Of a stretch of 56,632 bases of DNA, positions 42,887 through 51,578 are shown piece after piece. Both the position numbers and the translations under genes were made by a program. The DNA is from Treponema sp. GTDB lineage: Bacteria > Spirochaetota > Spirochaetia > Treponematales > Treponemataceae. The DNA lies in contig JAHAZA010000111.1 in assembly GCA_018385415.1 (NCBI GenBank), forward strand, positions 1-56,632. The letters run 5' to 3'. Within the stretch, counting starts at the first letter, position 1; each line of letters opens with the position of its first letter. The notes beneath the pieces were generated by a model that did no database searches, was not told where the DNA came from, and was given only the letters and a program-made list of their open reading frames with translations.

Positions 42887-45117
42887 TGACAATAAAGTTT
42901 CGTAAATTTTTAATAAGTGTTTGTGCTGTGATTCTTACAATGACAGCACTGCACTTATTGTTTGCATTTTTACCATATTCTGAACTGGATTCATTTTTAA
43001 GAAAAGAATACAGCACCAGGGTTTATGATCGAAAAAATAATCTGGTTCAGATTACTCCACTTAATAATGGTCTTCGAAGAGAATATCTTGCATCTGCCGA
43101 AATTCCTGGTAAGGTGAAAAAAGCTTTTATCAAAGCTGAAGACAGAAGATTTTATTTTCATTACGGTGTTGATTTCTTTTCAATCTTCAGAGCATTCGTT
43201 CAAAATACTGCAAATAAAAAAAATGTCAGTGGTGCCTCAACCATTACAATGCAGCTGGCAAAAATAATTAGTCTGAATTACAACAATCAGGAAAATCTAT
43301 ACAGACAAGGTTCTTCGCGAACAATTAAAGATAAAATCTCAGAGGCTTTCTGTGCAATTAAACTTGAAGCGAGATTTACAAAAAAGGAAATTCTTGAGCT
43401 TTACCTTAATTCGATTCCATTTGGAAATAATGTTGAAGGAATACAGTCTGCAAGTCGTCTTTATTTTTCAAAAGGAACTGATGAACTTACTGACGAAGAA
43501 ATTGAACAGCTTGCAAAAATTCCTCGAAGACCAAATCTTTACAGTCCTGAAAAAAAATATGCTTACCCATTTTATATGCCACACCTTGTGCGGTATCTTC
43601 GTGAAAATAATTATTTTTTGACTGAAAAAGAAATTAAAACAAGAACATATAAATCTTCTGTTCCTTTTGAAGTACATTTAAGTGCTGATATGAATGTTCA
43701 GGATTATGCACAGCAGTGTGCTGACTCAGCAATTCAAAATGCAAAGGACAGTCGTATTTCAAACATCAGTGTGCTTGCAATGGATGTCCAGACCGGACGG
43801 GTGCTTGCCTGGGTTGGATCAAATGATTTTATGGATGATGAACATTCAGGGCAAATTGATGGTGTGCGTTTTAAAAATCAGCCAGGTTCAAGTATAAAGC
43901 CACTCCTTTATGCACTGGCTCTTGATGAGGGAATTGTAAAACCAACGGATATTCTTCCAGATGTTCCAATGGAGTTTGGAACTGACAAGGCTTATATTCC
44001 TTTTAATTTTAATAATAGATTTAACGGACCAATTTCTCTTCGTGTATGTCTTGCATCCAGTCTTAATATCCCTGCAGTTTATGTACTAAATAATATTGGT
44101 GTTGATAAGTTTATAGAAAAGTTAAAGGAATTAAATTTTACTGACATTGAAAAAATTGGCCGGGAAGCAGATTTAGGACTTGCATTAGGTGGCGGTGAAG
44201 TTTCTCTTAAAGATTTTTTGCCGGCATTCTCGGTCTTTGCCCGTGACGGTAAGTATATACCACTTGAGTATCTTTCAGAAAAATATCATCCGAAAAAAGC
44301 TGCCGTTCCTATTCAGGTTTATTCTGTTGATAGTTCAAGAATCATTGCAAATTTTTTGTCAGAAAAAAATGGACGTTCTCTAGGATTTGGTCATTACCAG
44401 ACCTTTGAAACTCAGTATCCATCAATTTTTAAAACAGGAACTTCCAATCAGTTTCAGAATATTACAGCACTTGGTGCAACTCCTCGTTATGCTGTTGCAG
44501 TATGGATGGGGAATTTTTCAGGAGAAACAGTTGTTGGTAAAACCGGAAGTTCCCTGCCTGCATCAGTTGCTAAAAAAGTTCTGGACTATCTTGAAAGTTG
44601 CGATGAAAAAGAAAGCCTTCAATTTGAAGAACCTGAAAATTATGAAAAAATTGAAGTATGCCAGCTTTCAGGTGAAATTCCGAATAAAGACTGTATTTCT
44701 ACTGTTTACGAATATGTAAAAAAAGATGAAGTGTTAAGTCAGTGTACCTGGCATAAAGAAAACAATGGAAAAGTCGTAATTTATTATCCTCAGGAATATC
44801 AGTACTGGTATTCAATGAATCAAAGTCTGTATTCATCGGAGTCTGTTCGAATTAATTACAGTGAGACTCCGTTAAAGATTATTTACCCTCGTAATGATTC
44901 GTTGTTTTATATTGAAGAAAGTAAAATTAAGAGGCAACAACTTAATATTGAAGTAATTGGTGGTCTTGTAGATGAAATAGAAATTTACGTTGACGATCAG
45001 TTCTATGCAAAAAAAGAGCGCCCATTTATACAATCTATTCCTCTTGAAAAAGGTAAGCATAAATGCAAAGTCATTTGTGGTAATCAGGAAAATATTGTAT
45101 TCTATGAAGTAAGATAA
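42886..45117 (+). CDS. pbpC: Penicillin-binding protein 1C
   Basis: Bifunctional peptidoglycan synthase of 743 residues. It has an N-terminal membrane anchor; a GT51 glycosyltransferase with Glu85 in AEDRRFYFHYGVD and GASTITMQLAK; and a transpeptidase with Ser335 of SSIK, SLN in the SxN motif, and KTGTS from Lys516. A C-terminal beta domain (from about residue 640) matches the extra domain of the PBP1C family. Its ATG shares one base with the stop of the alpha-2-macroglobulin gene, so the two are translated together. The preserved catalytic residues argue for an active enzyme. Confidence 0.93.
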   Translation: MTIKFRKFLISVCAVILTMTALHLLFAFLPYSELDSFLRKEYSTRVYDRKNNLVQITPLNNGLRREYLASAEIPGKVKKAFIKAEDRRFYFHYGVDFFSIFRAFVQNTANKKNVSGASTITMQLAKIISLNYNNQENLYRQGSSRTIKDKISEAFCAIKLEARFTKKEILELYLNSIPFGNNVEGIQSASRLYFSKGTDELTDEEIEQLAKIPRRPNLYSPEKKYAYPFYMPHLVRYLRENNYFLTEKEIKTRTYKSSVPFEVHLSADMNVQDYAQQCADSAIQNAKDSRISNISVLAMDVQTGRVLAWVGSNDFMDDEHSGQIDGVRFKNQPGSSIKPLLYALALDEGIVKPTDILPDVPMEFGTDKAYIPFNFNNRFNGPISLRVCLASSLNIPAVYVLNNIGVDKFIEKLKELNFTDIEKIGREADLGLALGGGEVSLKDFLPAFSVFARDGKYIPLEYLSEKYHPKKAAVPIQVYSVDSSRIIANFLSEKNGRSLGFGHYQTFETQYPSIFKTGTSNQFQNITALGATPRYAVAVWMGNFSGETVVGKTGSSLPASVAKKVLDYLESCDEKESLQFEEPENYEKIEVCQLSGEIPNKDCISTVYEYVKKDEVLSQCTWHKENNGKVVIYYPQEYQYWYSMNQSLYSSESVRINYSETPLKIIYPRNDSLFYIEESKIKRQQLNIEVIGGLVDEIEIYVDDQFYAKKERPFIQSIPLEKGKHKCKVICGNQENIVFYEVR

Positions 45118-45176
45118 AACAGTTAAGGTTTTCGTAATAAAATTCCGGAAACTTGAAAATTCACTTTGAGGAAAAT

Positions 45177-46097
45177 ATGGATCATAAGACTTATTTATTT
45201 TTTGACTGCGAATGTGCAAACTGCTTTGATGGAATTGGAAAAATCTGTTCACTTGGATATGTTCTTGCAGATGATGAATTAAACATTATCGAACAGGAAG
45301 ATCTTGTGATGAATCCTGAATGTGATTTTGACTGGTATCTTTTCAGTCCTAAAAATAAGTGTCAGTTGGCATATTCAAAAGATTATTTTAGAGCAAATCC
45401 AAATTTTGCTTCTTACTATAAAAAAATAAAAAAGCTTTTTACAAATGGAAATACTTATGTAGGTGGTTTTGCTGTTGCAAATGATGTTGGTTTTGTAAAC
45501 AGTGCTTGTGACAGATATTATATGGATTACATTCTCTATCGTGCATTTGATGTTGAAAACCTTGCTGAAAAAGTTTTTGGCTGCAAGAAAAAACTTTTTG
45601 AATGGGCAGAATTCCTTGAATGCGATACTTCTATTTTAACTTCTCACAAAAGCGTAGATGATGCTGTTGTAACATTGATGGTTTTCAAAAAAATCTGTGA
45701 AAAGCTTCAGAAATCACCTGAAGAAGTTCTCAAAGAAAATAAGGATTTCTTTGTTAACACTGAAGAAGTTGCCCAGGCTGCAGAAGAACGTCAGTATAAG
45801 AAAGAAATGACAGCTAAAATTAAAGCGTATTACAATAAACATTCTCCAAATCCAATCAGAAAAAAATACCAGGGCCAGAAATTCGAACTTAATAAGAAAG
45901 TTTTTTCAGATCTTGACCGTGCATTAAATATTGCAAAACGTATTTATGATGGGGGAGGAGTGATTATGGAACGCCTTAAGGGAGCAGGAAATGTTGTGTT
46001 CCTTGATGATTCTATAGAACCTGAAAAAAAAGCATCCATGGAAAAAAAGGGACTTAAAATTGTTTTGGCTGAAGATATAGAAAAAATTAATGTTTAG
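45177..46097 (+). CDS. DnaQ-like 3'-5' exonuclease domain protein
   Basis: A cytoplasmic 306-residue protein. An exonuclease fold of the DEDD type fills about residues 1-185: the first acidic pair is in FFDCECANC, a middle region has VANDVGFV, and the last motif HKSVDDAV supplies the His and Asp of the DEDDh form. The C-terminal third (from about 205) is lysine-rich and then ends in a small segment, NVVFLDDSIEP...GLKIVLAEDIEKI, not assigned. The start at ATG 45177 follows GAGGA; a longer TTG start lacks support. Could trim DNA or RNA; the substrate is not deducible. Confidence 0.75.
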   Translation: MDHKTYLFFDCECANCFDGIGKICSLGYVLADDELNIIEQEDLVMNPECDFDWYLFSPKNKCQLAYSKDYFRANPNFASYYKKIKKLFTNGNTYVGGFAVANDVGFVNSACDRYYMDYILYRAFDVENLAEKVFGCKKKLFEWAEFLECDTSILTSHKSVDDAVVTLMVFKKICEKLQKSPEEVLKENKDFFVNTEEVAQAAEERQYKKEMTAKIKAYYNKHSPNPIRKKYQGQKFELNKKVFSDLDRALNIAKRIYDGGGVIMERLKGAGNVVFLDDSIEPEKKASMEKKGLKIVLAEDIEKINV

Positions 46098-46138
46098 TGG
46101 TAATCTTTGAATTGTAAAAAAAGAGGTTATAGATAAAA

Positions 46139-47611
46139 ATGGCACAGATTGGTTTTGATTCAAAAAAATATCTGAAGTTACAGTCTGAACACATTCAGGA
46201 ACGTATTGATGCTTTTGAAAAGCTTTATCTTGAATTTGGCGGAAAATTGTTTGACGACTATCATGCTTCCCGTGTTCTTCCAGGTTTTGCTCCTGATAAC
46301 AAGCTCAAAATGCTTGAAAAGCTTAAGGATATTGCAGAAATCATTATTGTTGTAAGCGCTGATGCCATTGAACAGAATAAGATCCGTGGTGACCTTGGTA
46401 TTACTTATGATGAAGAAACTCTTCGTCTTAAAAAGGAATTTGAAAAGCGCGGATTTTTGGTAAGTGGAATTGTAATTACTCAGTACACATGCCAGCCTGC
46501 TGCAGATAAATTCCGTGATAAATGTGCAAATCTTGGTATTAAAACATATCTTCATTATATCATTCAGGGGTACCCTGGAAACATTCCATTGATTGTAAGT
46601 GATGACGGTTACGGGCGCAATGAATACATTGCAACAAAAAGAAAGCTTTGTGTTGTAACAGCTCCAGGACCTGGATCTGGAAAAATGGCAACATGTCTTT
46701 CTAATATCTATCATGATCACAAGCATGGAATCAAAGCAGGATATGCAAAATTTGAAACATTCCCAATCTGGAATATTCCTTTACAGCATCCTGTAAACCT
46801 TGCATACGAATCTGCAACAGTTGATCTTGACGATGTAAACATGATTGATCCATTCCATCTTGAAGCATATGGTAAGACAACTGTTAACTATAACCGCGAC
46901 GTTGAAACATTCCCTGTACTTAAAGAAATCTTCAAACAGATTCTTGGCGAAAGTCCATATCAGTCACCAACAGACATGGGTGTTAACATGGCCGGAAACG
47001 CAATCATCGATGACGATGTATGTCAGAAAGCCGGAAAAGATGAAATGCTTCGACGTTATTACATCACTGCATGTCAGGTTAAAAAAGGGAATGCTCCTAA
47101 AAGTGAACTTGATAAGCAGGAATTCCTTTTGAAACGTGCAGATCTTAAACCTGAAGACCGTGCAATTGTTCCTGCAGCATTAAAACGTCAGGAAGAAACA
47201 GGAAATCCTTGTGCTGCAATTCAGCTTGAAGATGGAAAAATCGTTGTAGGAAGAACTTCACGGCTTCTTGGTGCTGCAGCTTCTGTAGTACTTAAGGTTG
47301 TAAAACAGCTGGCAGGACTTCCACACGAAGAAAAGCTTTTGACAGAAGAATATGTAAAACCTATTCAGAAGCTTAAAACTGTTGACCTCAAGAGCAAAAA
47401 TCCTAACCTTCATGTTGAAGAAGCTCTTGTTGCATTGGCTTGTGCGTCATCTACAAATCCAAAAGCAAAGCTTGCTCTTGATCAGCTGCAGAACCTTCGC
47501 GGACTTGAATTCCACTCATCTGTAATTCTTTCACCGGTTGATGAAGTTACAATCAGACGTCTTGGAATGCATCTTACATGTTCGCCTGAATACGAACACA
47601 AGGGCAAGTAA
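46139..47611 (+). CDS. DUF1846 (UPF0371) family protein
   Basis: A cytoplasmic protein of 490 residues, the usual family length. Recognised from IGFDSKKYLKLQSEHI near the N-terminus, GKLFDDYHASRVLPGF, TAPGPGSGKMATCLSN, FPIWNIPLQHPVNLAYE and the C-terminal LHSSVILSPVDE-type region (here FHSSVILSPVDE). Its biochemical role is not established. An AGAGG lies 12 nt before the start, rather far; a weak promoter with TTGAAT and TATAGA close to the ATG is also visible, so initiation mode is uncertain. Confidence 0.9.
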   Translation: MAQIGFDSKKYLKLQSEHIQERIDAFEKLYLEFGGKLFDDYHASRVLPGFAPDNKLKMLEKLKDIAEIIIVVSADAIEQNKIRGDLGITYDEETLRLKKEFEKRGFLVSGIVITQYTCQPAADKFRDKCANLGIKTYLHYIIQGYPGNIPLIVSDDGYGRNEYIATKRKLCVVTAPGPGSGKMATCLSNIYHDHKHGIKAGYAKFETFPIWNIPLQHPVNLAYESATVDLDDVNMIDPFHLEAYGKTTVNYNRDVETFPVLKEIFKQILGESPYQSPTDMGVNMAGNAIIDDDVCQKAGKDEMLRRYYITACQVKKGNAPKSELDKQEFLLKRADLKPEDRAIVPAALKRQEETGNPCAAIQLEDGKIVVGRTSRLLGAAASVVLKVVKQLAGLPHEEKLLTEEYVKPIQKLKTVDLKSKNPNLHVEEALVALACASSTNPKAKLALDQLQNLRGLEFHSSVILSPVDEVTIRRLGMHLTCSPEYEHKGK

Positions 47612-47614
47612 ATA

Positions 47615-47641
47615 TAAAGTCTAAAAAAATATTTCCGATAA
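47615..47641 (+). promoter_or_regulatory. Sigma-28-type promoter of the DUF4015 gene
   Basis: TAAAGTCT (47615-47622), 11 nt and TCCGATAA (47634-47641) match the FliA consensus TAAAGTTT-N11-GCCGATAA at 14 of 16 positions with exact spacing. The -10 ends 7 nt before the ATG at 47649, so the mRNA would have essentially no leader. Confidence 0.6.
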
Positions 47642-47648
47642 TGGAAAT

Positions 47649-49997
47649 ATGAAAAAATTTCTAGTTTTACTCACGTTATTATTGGTGCCTGCCTTTGCAT
47701 TTGCACAGGAAAAGACACTTAATCCTTTGTATACATTGCCAAAAATTATTCCTGACAACAATGTTCAGGGAAGTATGGCTCAAAAATCAGATTCTGCAAA
47801 ACCTATTATAGTTACCGAATCAGGAATTTATCGTGTTGCAAGTCAGCGTTCAATATTTCCACTGTGGACTGAAGGAAAAGGAAAACAGCTTCTTCGTGTT
47901 GAGCAACAGGTAGGACAGGGTAAAACTGTTGAAGCATTTTATTTTGTTACTTCAAAAGGAATTTTATATTCCAGAGATCTTAGAACTTTCGAGCCAAAAA
48001 ATCAGGGACTTCCTGTTTTAACAATCAAAAAATATGATGGGAAAAATACAACCTTTGAAAAACAGGTTGCAGATATAAAAGATATTTCCTATAACCCTGA
48101 AAAACCAAGTCAAATGGTATGCGCTACAAAAGATACAGTTTATATTTCTGAAGACAGTGGAGAAAACTGGTCAATTTATGGTGCCCCTCGATCAGGTTCT
48201 TCTGGTTTAAAAGCTGTAGCTATTGCTACAATCCATACAAAAAAATCAGACGGAACAGTTGTTGATGAGGATTATGTATTCTGTTCTCATTCAACATATG
48301 GTTTTCATTATGGCAAGGTTTCTGCTAAGGCTTTGATAAATGTTGCAACAGGGCTTGCTGGGGCAGATCCTAATGTAGGTTCCGATGAAGTAAGTGATAT
48401 TCTTCCAATTTTGTGTAAAAACGAAGATGGTTCAATTACAACAGAAATCTTTTTGGCACAGACATTTATTCCAAGAATCTATCGTTTTGATTTTGCACAG
48501 AAAAAATCAATATGCATTTACAAAGGAAAAGAACCCGCTGATACAATTGATGGCCTATATCTTGCAGATTCTTCAATTATTTACATGAGTCCTAAAACAA
48601 TCAACGCTTATGATATTGCAGCAAGCGGTGAATCAAAACAGATTGCAAAATTTAATGAATATAAAAAAATTATTTCTGTAAGTCCATCACCAATATTTGC
48701 AGCATGGATTCCTCCTGCAGAAAGTGGATATAAATCTGGAGTTGTTCTGAATGAACTGTGGATGATGAACTCTGATACAGTAACTTCGCAGTTTGCAGAA
48801 AAAATTTCTGACCAGAAAAGTTTGTATGTTCCTGCATATCAGGCATACCTTTCTAATGGTATTGAAAAATACAAAAAGTTGATTCGTGATCATAATCTAA
48901 ACAGTCTTGTAATTGATATGAAGGATGATTATGGTCTTTTGCGTTATGAATCTAAAGATCCACTAGTAATGTCTAAAGCAAAGACAAGTCAGTATGCAAT
49001 CGATATTGATAAGTTCATAACTGAATTCAAAAAAGATGATGTTTACTTAATTGCCCGTATTGTTGCTTTTAAAGACCGCAATCTTGCAAAGTACGGTGAC
49101 GGAAAGTATGCAGTATGGAATAAAGCAACTGGTAAACCATGGATTGGAACTCGTGGTTATGAAACAGATGATGATGGTAATAAGGTTATGACTTATTACG
49201 ATGAGAATTGGGTTGATCCATACTGTCCTGAAGTTTGGGAATATGATGTTGCGATTGCAAAGGAATTAATTGCACGTGGTTTTGATGAAGTTCAGTTTGA
49301 CTATATCAGATTCCCGACAGATGGTACAAATCTTTCAAACGCTCAATACAGATGGCAAAGCCCTGGAATGGATAAAGAAAGTGCACTAATCAGTTTCTTG
49401 TCTTATGCCAGAGAAAATATTAATGCTCCAATTGGAATTGATATTTATGGAGCAAACGGCTGGTATAGAACTGCTGCCCGTACAGGACAAGATGTAGAAA
49501 CTCTTGCAGAGTTTGTTGATGTAATCTGTCCGATGTTCTATCCATCACACTTTGAAAATAAATTCCTGAACTATGAACCATATGAGGAGCGTCCTTATCG
49601 TATTTACTTTTATGGAACATATCGTAATACGGTAATTGCTCGTAATAAAGTAGTAATCAGACCTTGGGTACAGACATTCTTCCTTAATGTCCCTTATGAC
49701 AGACAGTTCTATAATGCTGAATATGTTAAGAAGGAAGTTTTCGGTGTTCGTGATTCAGTTAATCGTGGATACATGCATTGGAATAATGCCGGAAACTATT
49801 CCAATCTTGCAGTTGATCCTGCAGATAAACCTTATAAAGGTCGTGCAACAGAAGCAAAGCCTGAATACAGAAAACCTGCAATCGGAGCAAAAGAAGAACG
49901 TAAACCAAGTCAGGCTTCTATCAGCATTCAGGAAGAAATGATGAATAAGATTTTATTGTGGGATTCTGTCTATAACCAGGATAGTGAAAACTTATAA
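47649..49997 (+). CDS. Exported putative glycoside hydrolase (DUF4015)
   Basis: A 782-residue protein with a Sec signal peptide (about 1-19, FAFAQ). The N-terminal half contains WD/sialidase-type phrases such as YISEDSGENWSIYGAP and is probably a beta-propeller. From about residue 395 a TIM-barrel-like domain of the DUF4015 type follows: SLVIDMKDDYGLLRY, VYLIARIVAFKD, the conserved NWVDPYCPEVWEYD, EVQFDYIRFPTDG and DVICPMFYPSHF. Acidic residues in the last strands are probable catalytic residues, but the substrate is unknown. It is followed after 27 nt by the HD-GYP-like gene, likely one operon. Confidence 0.82.
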   Translation: MKKFLVLLTLLLVPAFAFAQEKTLNPLYTLPKIIPDNNVQGSMAQKSDSAKPIIVTESGIYRVASQRSIFPLWTEGKGKQLLRVEQQVGQGKTVEAFYFVTSKGILYSRDLRTFEPKNQGLPVLTIKKYDGKNTTFEKQVADIKDISYNPEKPSQMVCATKDTVYISEDSGENWSIYGAPRSGSSGLKAVAIATIHTKKSDGTVVDEDYVFCSHSTYGFHYGKVSAKALINVATGLAGADPNVGSDEVSDILPILCKNEDGSITTEIFLAQTFIPRIYRFDFAQKKSICIYKGKEPADTIDGLYLADSSIIYMSPKTINAYDIAASGESKQIAKFNEYKKIISVSPSPIFAAWIPPAESGYKSGVVLNELWMMNSDTVTSQFAEKISDQKSLYVPAYQAYLSNGIEKYKKLIRDHNLNSLVIDMKDDYGLLRYESKDPLVMSKAKTSQYAIDIDKFITEFKKDDVYLIARIVAFKDRNLAKYGDGKYAVWNKATGKPWIGTRGYETDDDGNKVMTYYDENWVDPYCPEVWEYDVAIAKELIARGFDEVQFDYIRFPTDGTNLSNAQYRWQSPGMDKESALISFLSYARENINAPIGIDIYGANGWYRTAARTGQDVETLAEFVDVICPMFYPSHFENKFLNYEPYEERPYRIYFYGTYRNTVIARNKVVIRPWVQTFFLNVPYDRQFYNAEYVKKEVFGVRDSVNRGYMHWNNAGNYSNLAVDPADKPYKGRATEAKPEYRKPAIGAKEERKPSQASISIQEEMMNKILLWDSVYNQDSENL

Positions 49998-50024
49998 TTT
50001 ATTTTCTAAATAGAGAGTGGAACT

Positions 50025-51560
50025 ATGAAACAGAAAATTAAGATGCCAAAAACAAAAAGAAAAATTTCAAATCGTGTGACAATGCTTTTGCCAAGTATCG
50101 GACTTAGTCTGTTTGTTTGTCTTGGACTTGCAATATTCATACTTCCACCACCAGTATTCTCATCTACAAAAGCAAAAACGATTAAAGAAAAAAGTGCAGA
50201 GCTTGTTCAAAAACAGGATGCTTTGATTCTTGATAAAACAAATAGCTATTACAATAAAGGTCTTTATCTTAAAGCAGTAGATGAAATTAATATTGCAATT
50301 GAAAATCACCAGGAAACAAATGATATTCCTGATAATATTCAGCTTATGGCAGAAGCTTCATATTATGCATGGATTAATTCAGCTTTCAAAAATAATAGAA
50401 CTCCAAAGCTTAGTGATTATAATAAGTTTATTATGTATCTTACACTTCATCCGGAAGTAATGAGTCCAAGAATTGAAAACTTAATCGAAGAAATTTATCA
50501 GAATGAAAAGAATTATCTTGAAAGTCTTCGTATCGCAAATATTGAAAAAGACGATAAAGTTAAACTTGAAAAAATCAGAGCAACTGTTGTTAAAATTGAT
50601 TCTGCAAAAAGAGATTTAACTGCGGTGGTAGCACATGAAACTTCAGTTAAAGAAGTAAAACGTGCAATCCAGATTGAAAAAGATTATGCAAGAGCACAAA
50701 GAATAAAATATGTGATGATTTCATTATATATTTTGATCTTTGCTGCTATTGTTGTCCTTATTGTCATAATCTATAGAAATCATAAACGCACACTTGAAGC
50801 TCAGAAACAGTTTGAAACAACAATGAAAGTTGTTGCTATTCTTCAGAGAGACACTGAAAATGGAGAAAGTCCTTATCAGCCATTGAAGAGTAAAACTGAC
50901 GATGAAAATGAGAATACTGCTGTAAAACTCAGAAGAAGGGTAGGTCTTTCTGACTTCGAATCAGAAAAGCTTGCAGTAGCATATTTTGACAGCGAAACTG
51001 CAAAAAAAGATTTTCTCGTGCTTCAGAATGAATGTATTGAATTAGGAGATAAAATTGATAAGGCAACAGGACGTGCCCGTAATTCAAAGAAGGTAAGTGA
51101 ACTTGTATTTAAGCTGTGTAAAACTGCTGGTGTTGATGACGAACTTGCCCTGATTTATTATTGTGCGGCAATGGTTTATGATGCAGGATTCCTTTCTATT
51201 TCTCGAAATATTCTGCAAGGTGAACATTTAACAATTAAAGAACGTTATGAAGTAAGAAGTCATGTTCAGAAAGCAAATGAATATTTTGGATTCATTCCTG
51301 AAAGTGTCAGAAGAATTTTTCTTGATGCTGCAGAATTTCACCATGAAAATATGGATGGTAAAGGATATCTTGCAGGGCTTTCAAATACAAAAATTCCTTT
51401 GATTGCAAGATTTATTCGTGTGGCAGAAAGTTACATTTCTCTTGTTAACTCACGTTCTTATAAAAAAATTATGGATGCAAATTCTGCTTTAACTGAACTT
51501 AGTAAAAAAAGTGGAATATACGATCCTAAAATTCTTGCATTACTTGAAAAAGTAATCTAA
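50025..51560 (+). CDS. Membrane protein with degenerate HD-GYP domain
   Basis: A 511-residue protein. A transmembrane helix (about 22-42), an extracytoplasmic helical, TPR-like region (about 60-220), a second transmembrane helix (about 228-248), then a cytoplasmic HD-GYP-type domain (about 345-511). The latter half of the signature is readable (HHENMDGKGY at 439-448, then L in place of P). The HD pair is Tyr385-Asp386, the following GK is GF, and the usual AD metal ligand is AE. Loss of key metal ligands suggests it does not hydrolyse cyclic-di-GMP but may bind it or another partner. Probably cotranscribed with the DUF4015 gene. Confidence 0.72.
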   Translation: MKQKIKMPKTKRKISNRVTMLLPSIGLSLFVCLGLAIFILPPPVFSSTKAKTIKEKSAELVQKQDALILDKTNSYYNKGLYLKAVDEINIAIENHQETNDIPDNIQLMAEASYYAWINSAFKNNRTPKLSDYNKFIMYLTLHPEVMSPRIENLIEEIYQNEKNYLESLRIANIEKDDKVKLEKIRATVVKIDSAKRDLTAVVAHETSVKEVKRAIQIEKDYARAQRIKYVMISLYILIFAAIVVLIVIIYRNHKRTLEAQKQFETTMKVVAILQRDTENGESPYQPLKSKTDDENENTAVKLRRRVGLSDFESEKLAVAYFDSETAKKDFLVLQNECIELGDKIDKATGRARNSKKVSELVFKLCKTAGVDDELALIYYCAAMVYDAGFLSISRNILQGEHLTIKERYEVRSHVQKANEYFGFIPESVRRIFLDAAEFHHENMDGKGYLAGLSNTKIPLIARFIRVAESYISLVNSRSYKKIMDANSALTELSKKSGIYDPKILALLEKVI

Positions 51561-51572
51561 TCAAAATAAAAT
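51544..51572 (+). promoter_or_regulatory. Promoter of mnmE, leaderless
   Basis: TTGAAA (51544-51549), a 17-nt spacer and TAAAAT (51567-51572); six bases follow before the ATG at 51579. The -35 lies inside the end of the upstream gene. No ribosome site is present. Confidence 0.6.
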
Positions 51573-51578
51573 ACTTTT

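Noticed and set aside
46178..46726. A 182-codon open frame on the minus strand
   Set aside because: It lies wholly inside the DUF1846 gene, has Cys/Phe/Ile-rich composition typical of antisense reading, and no ribosome site.
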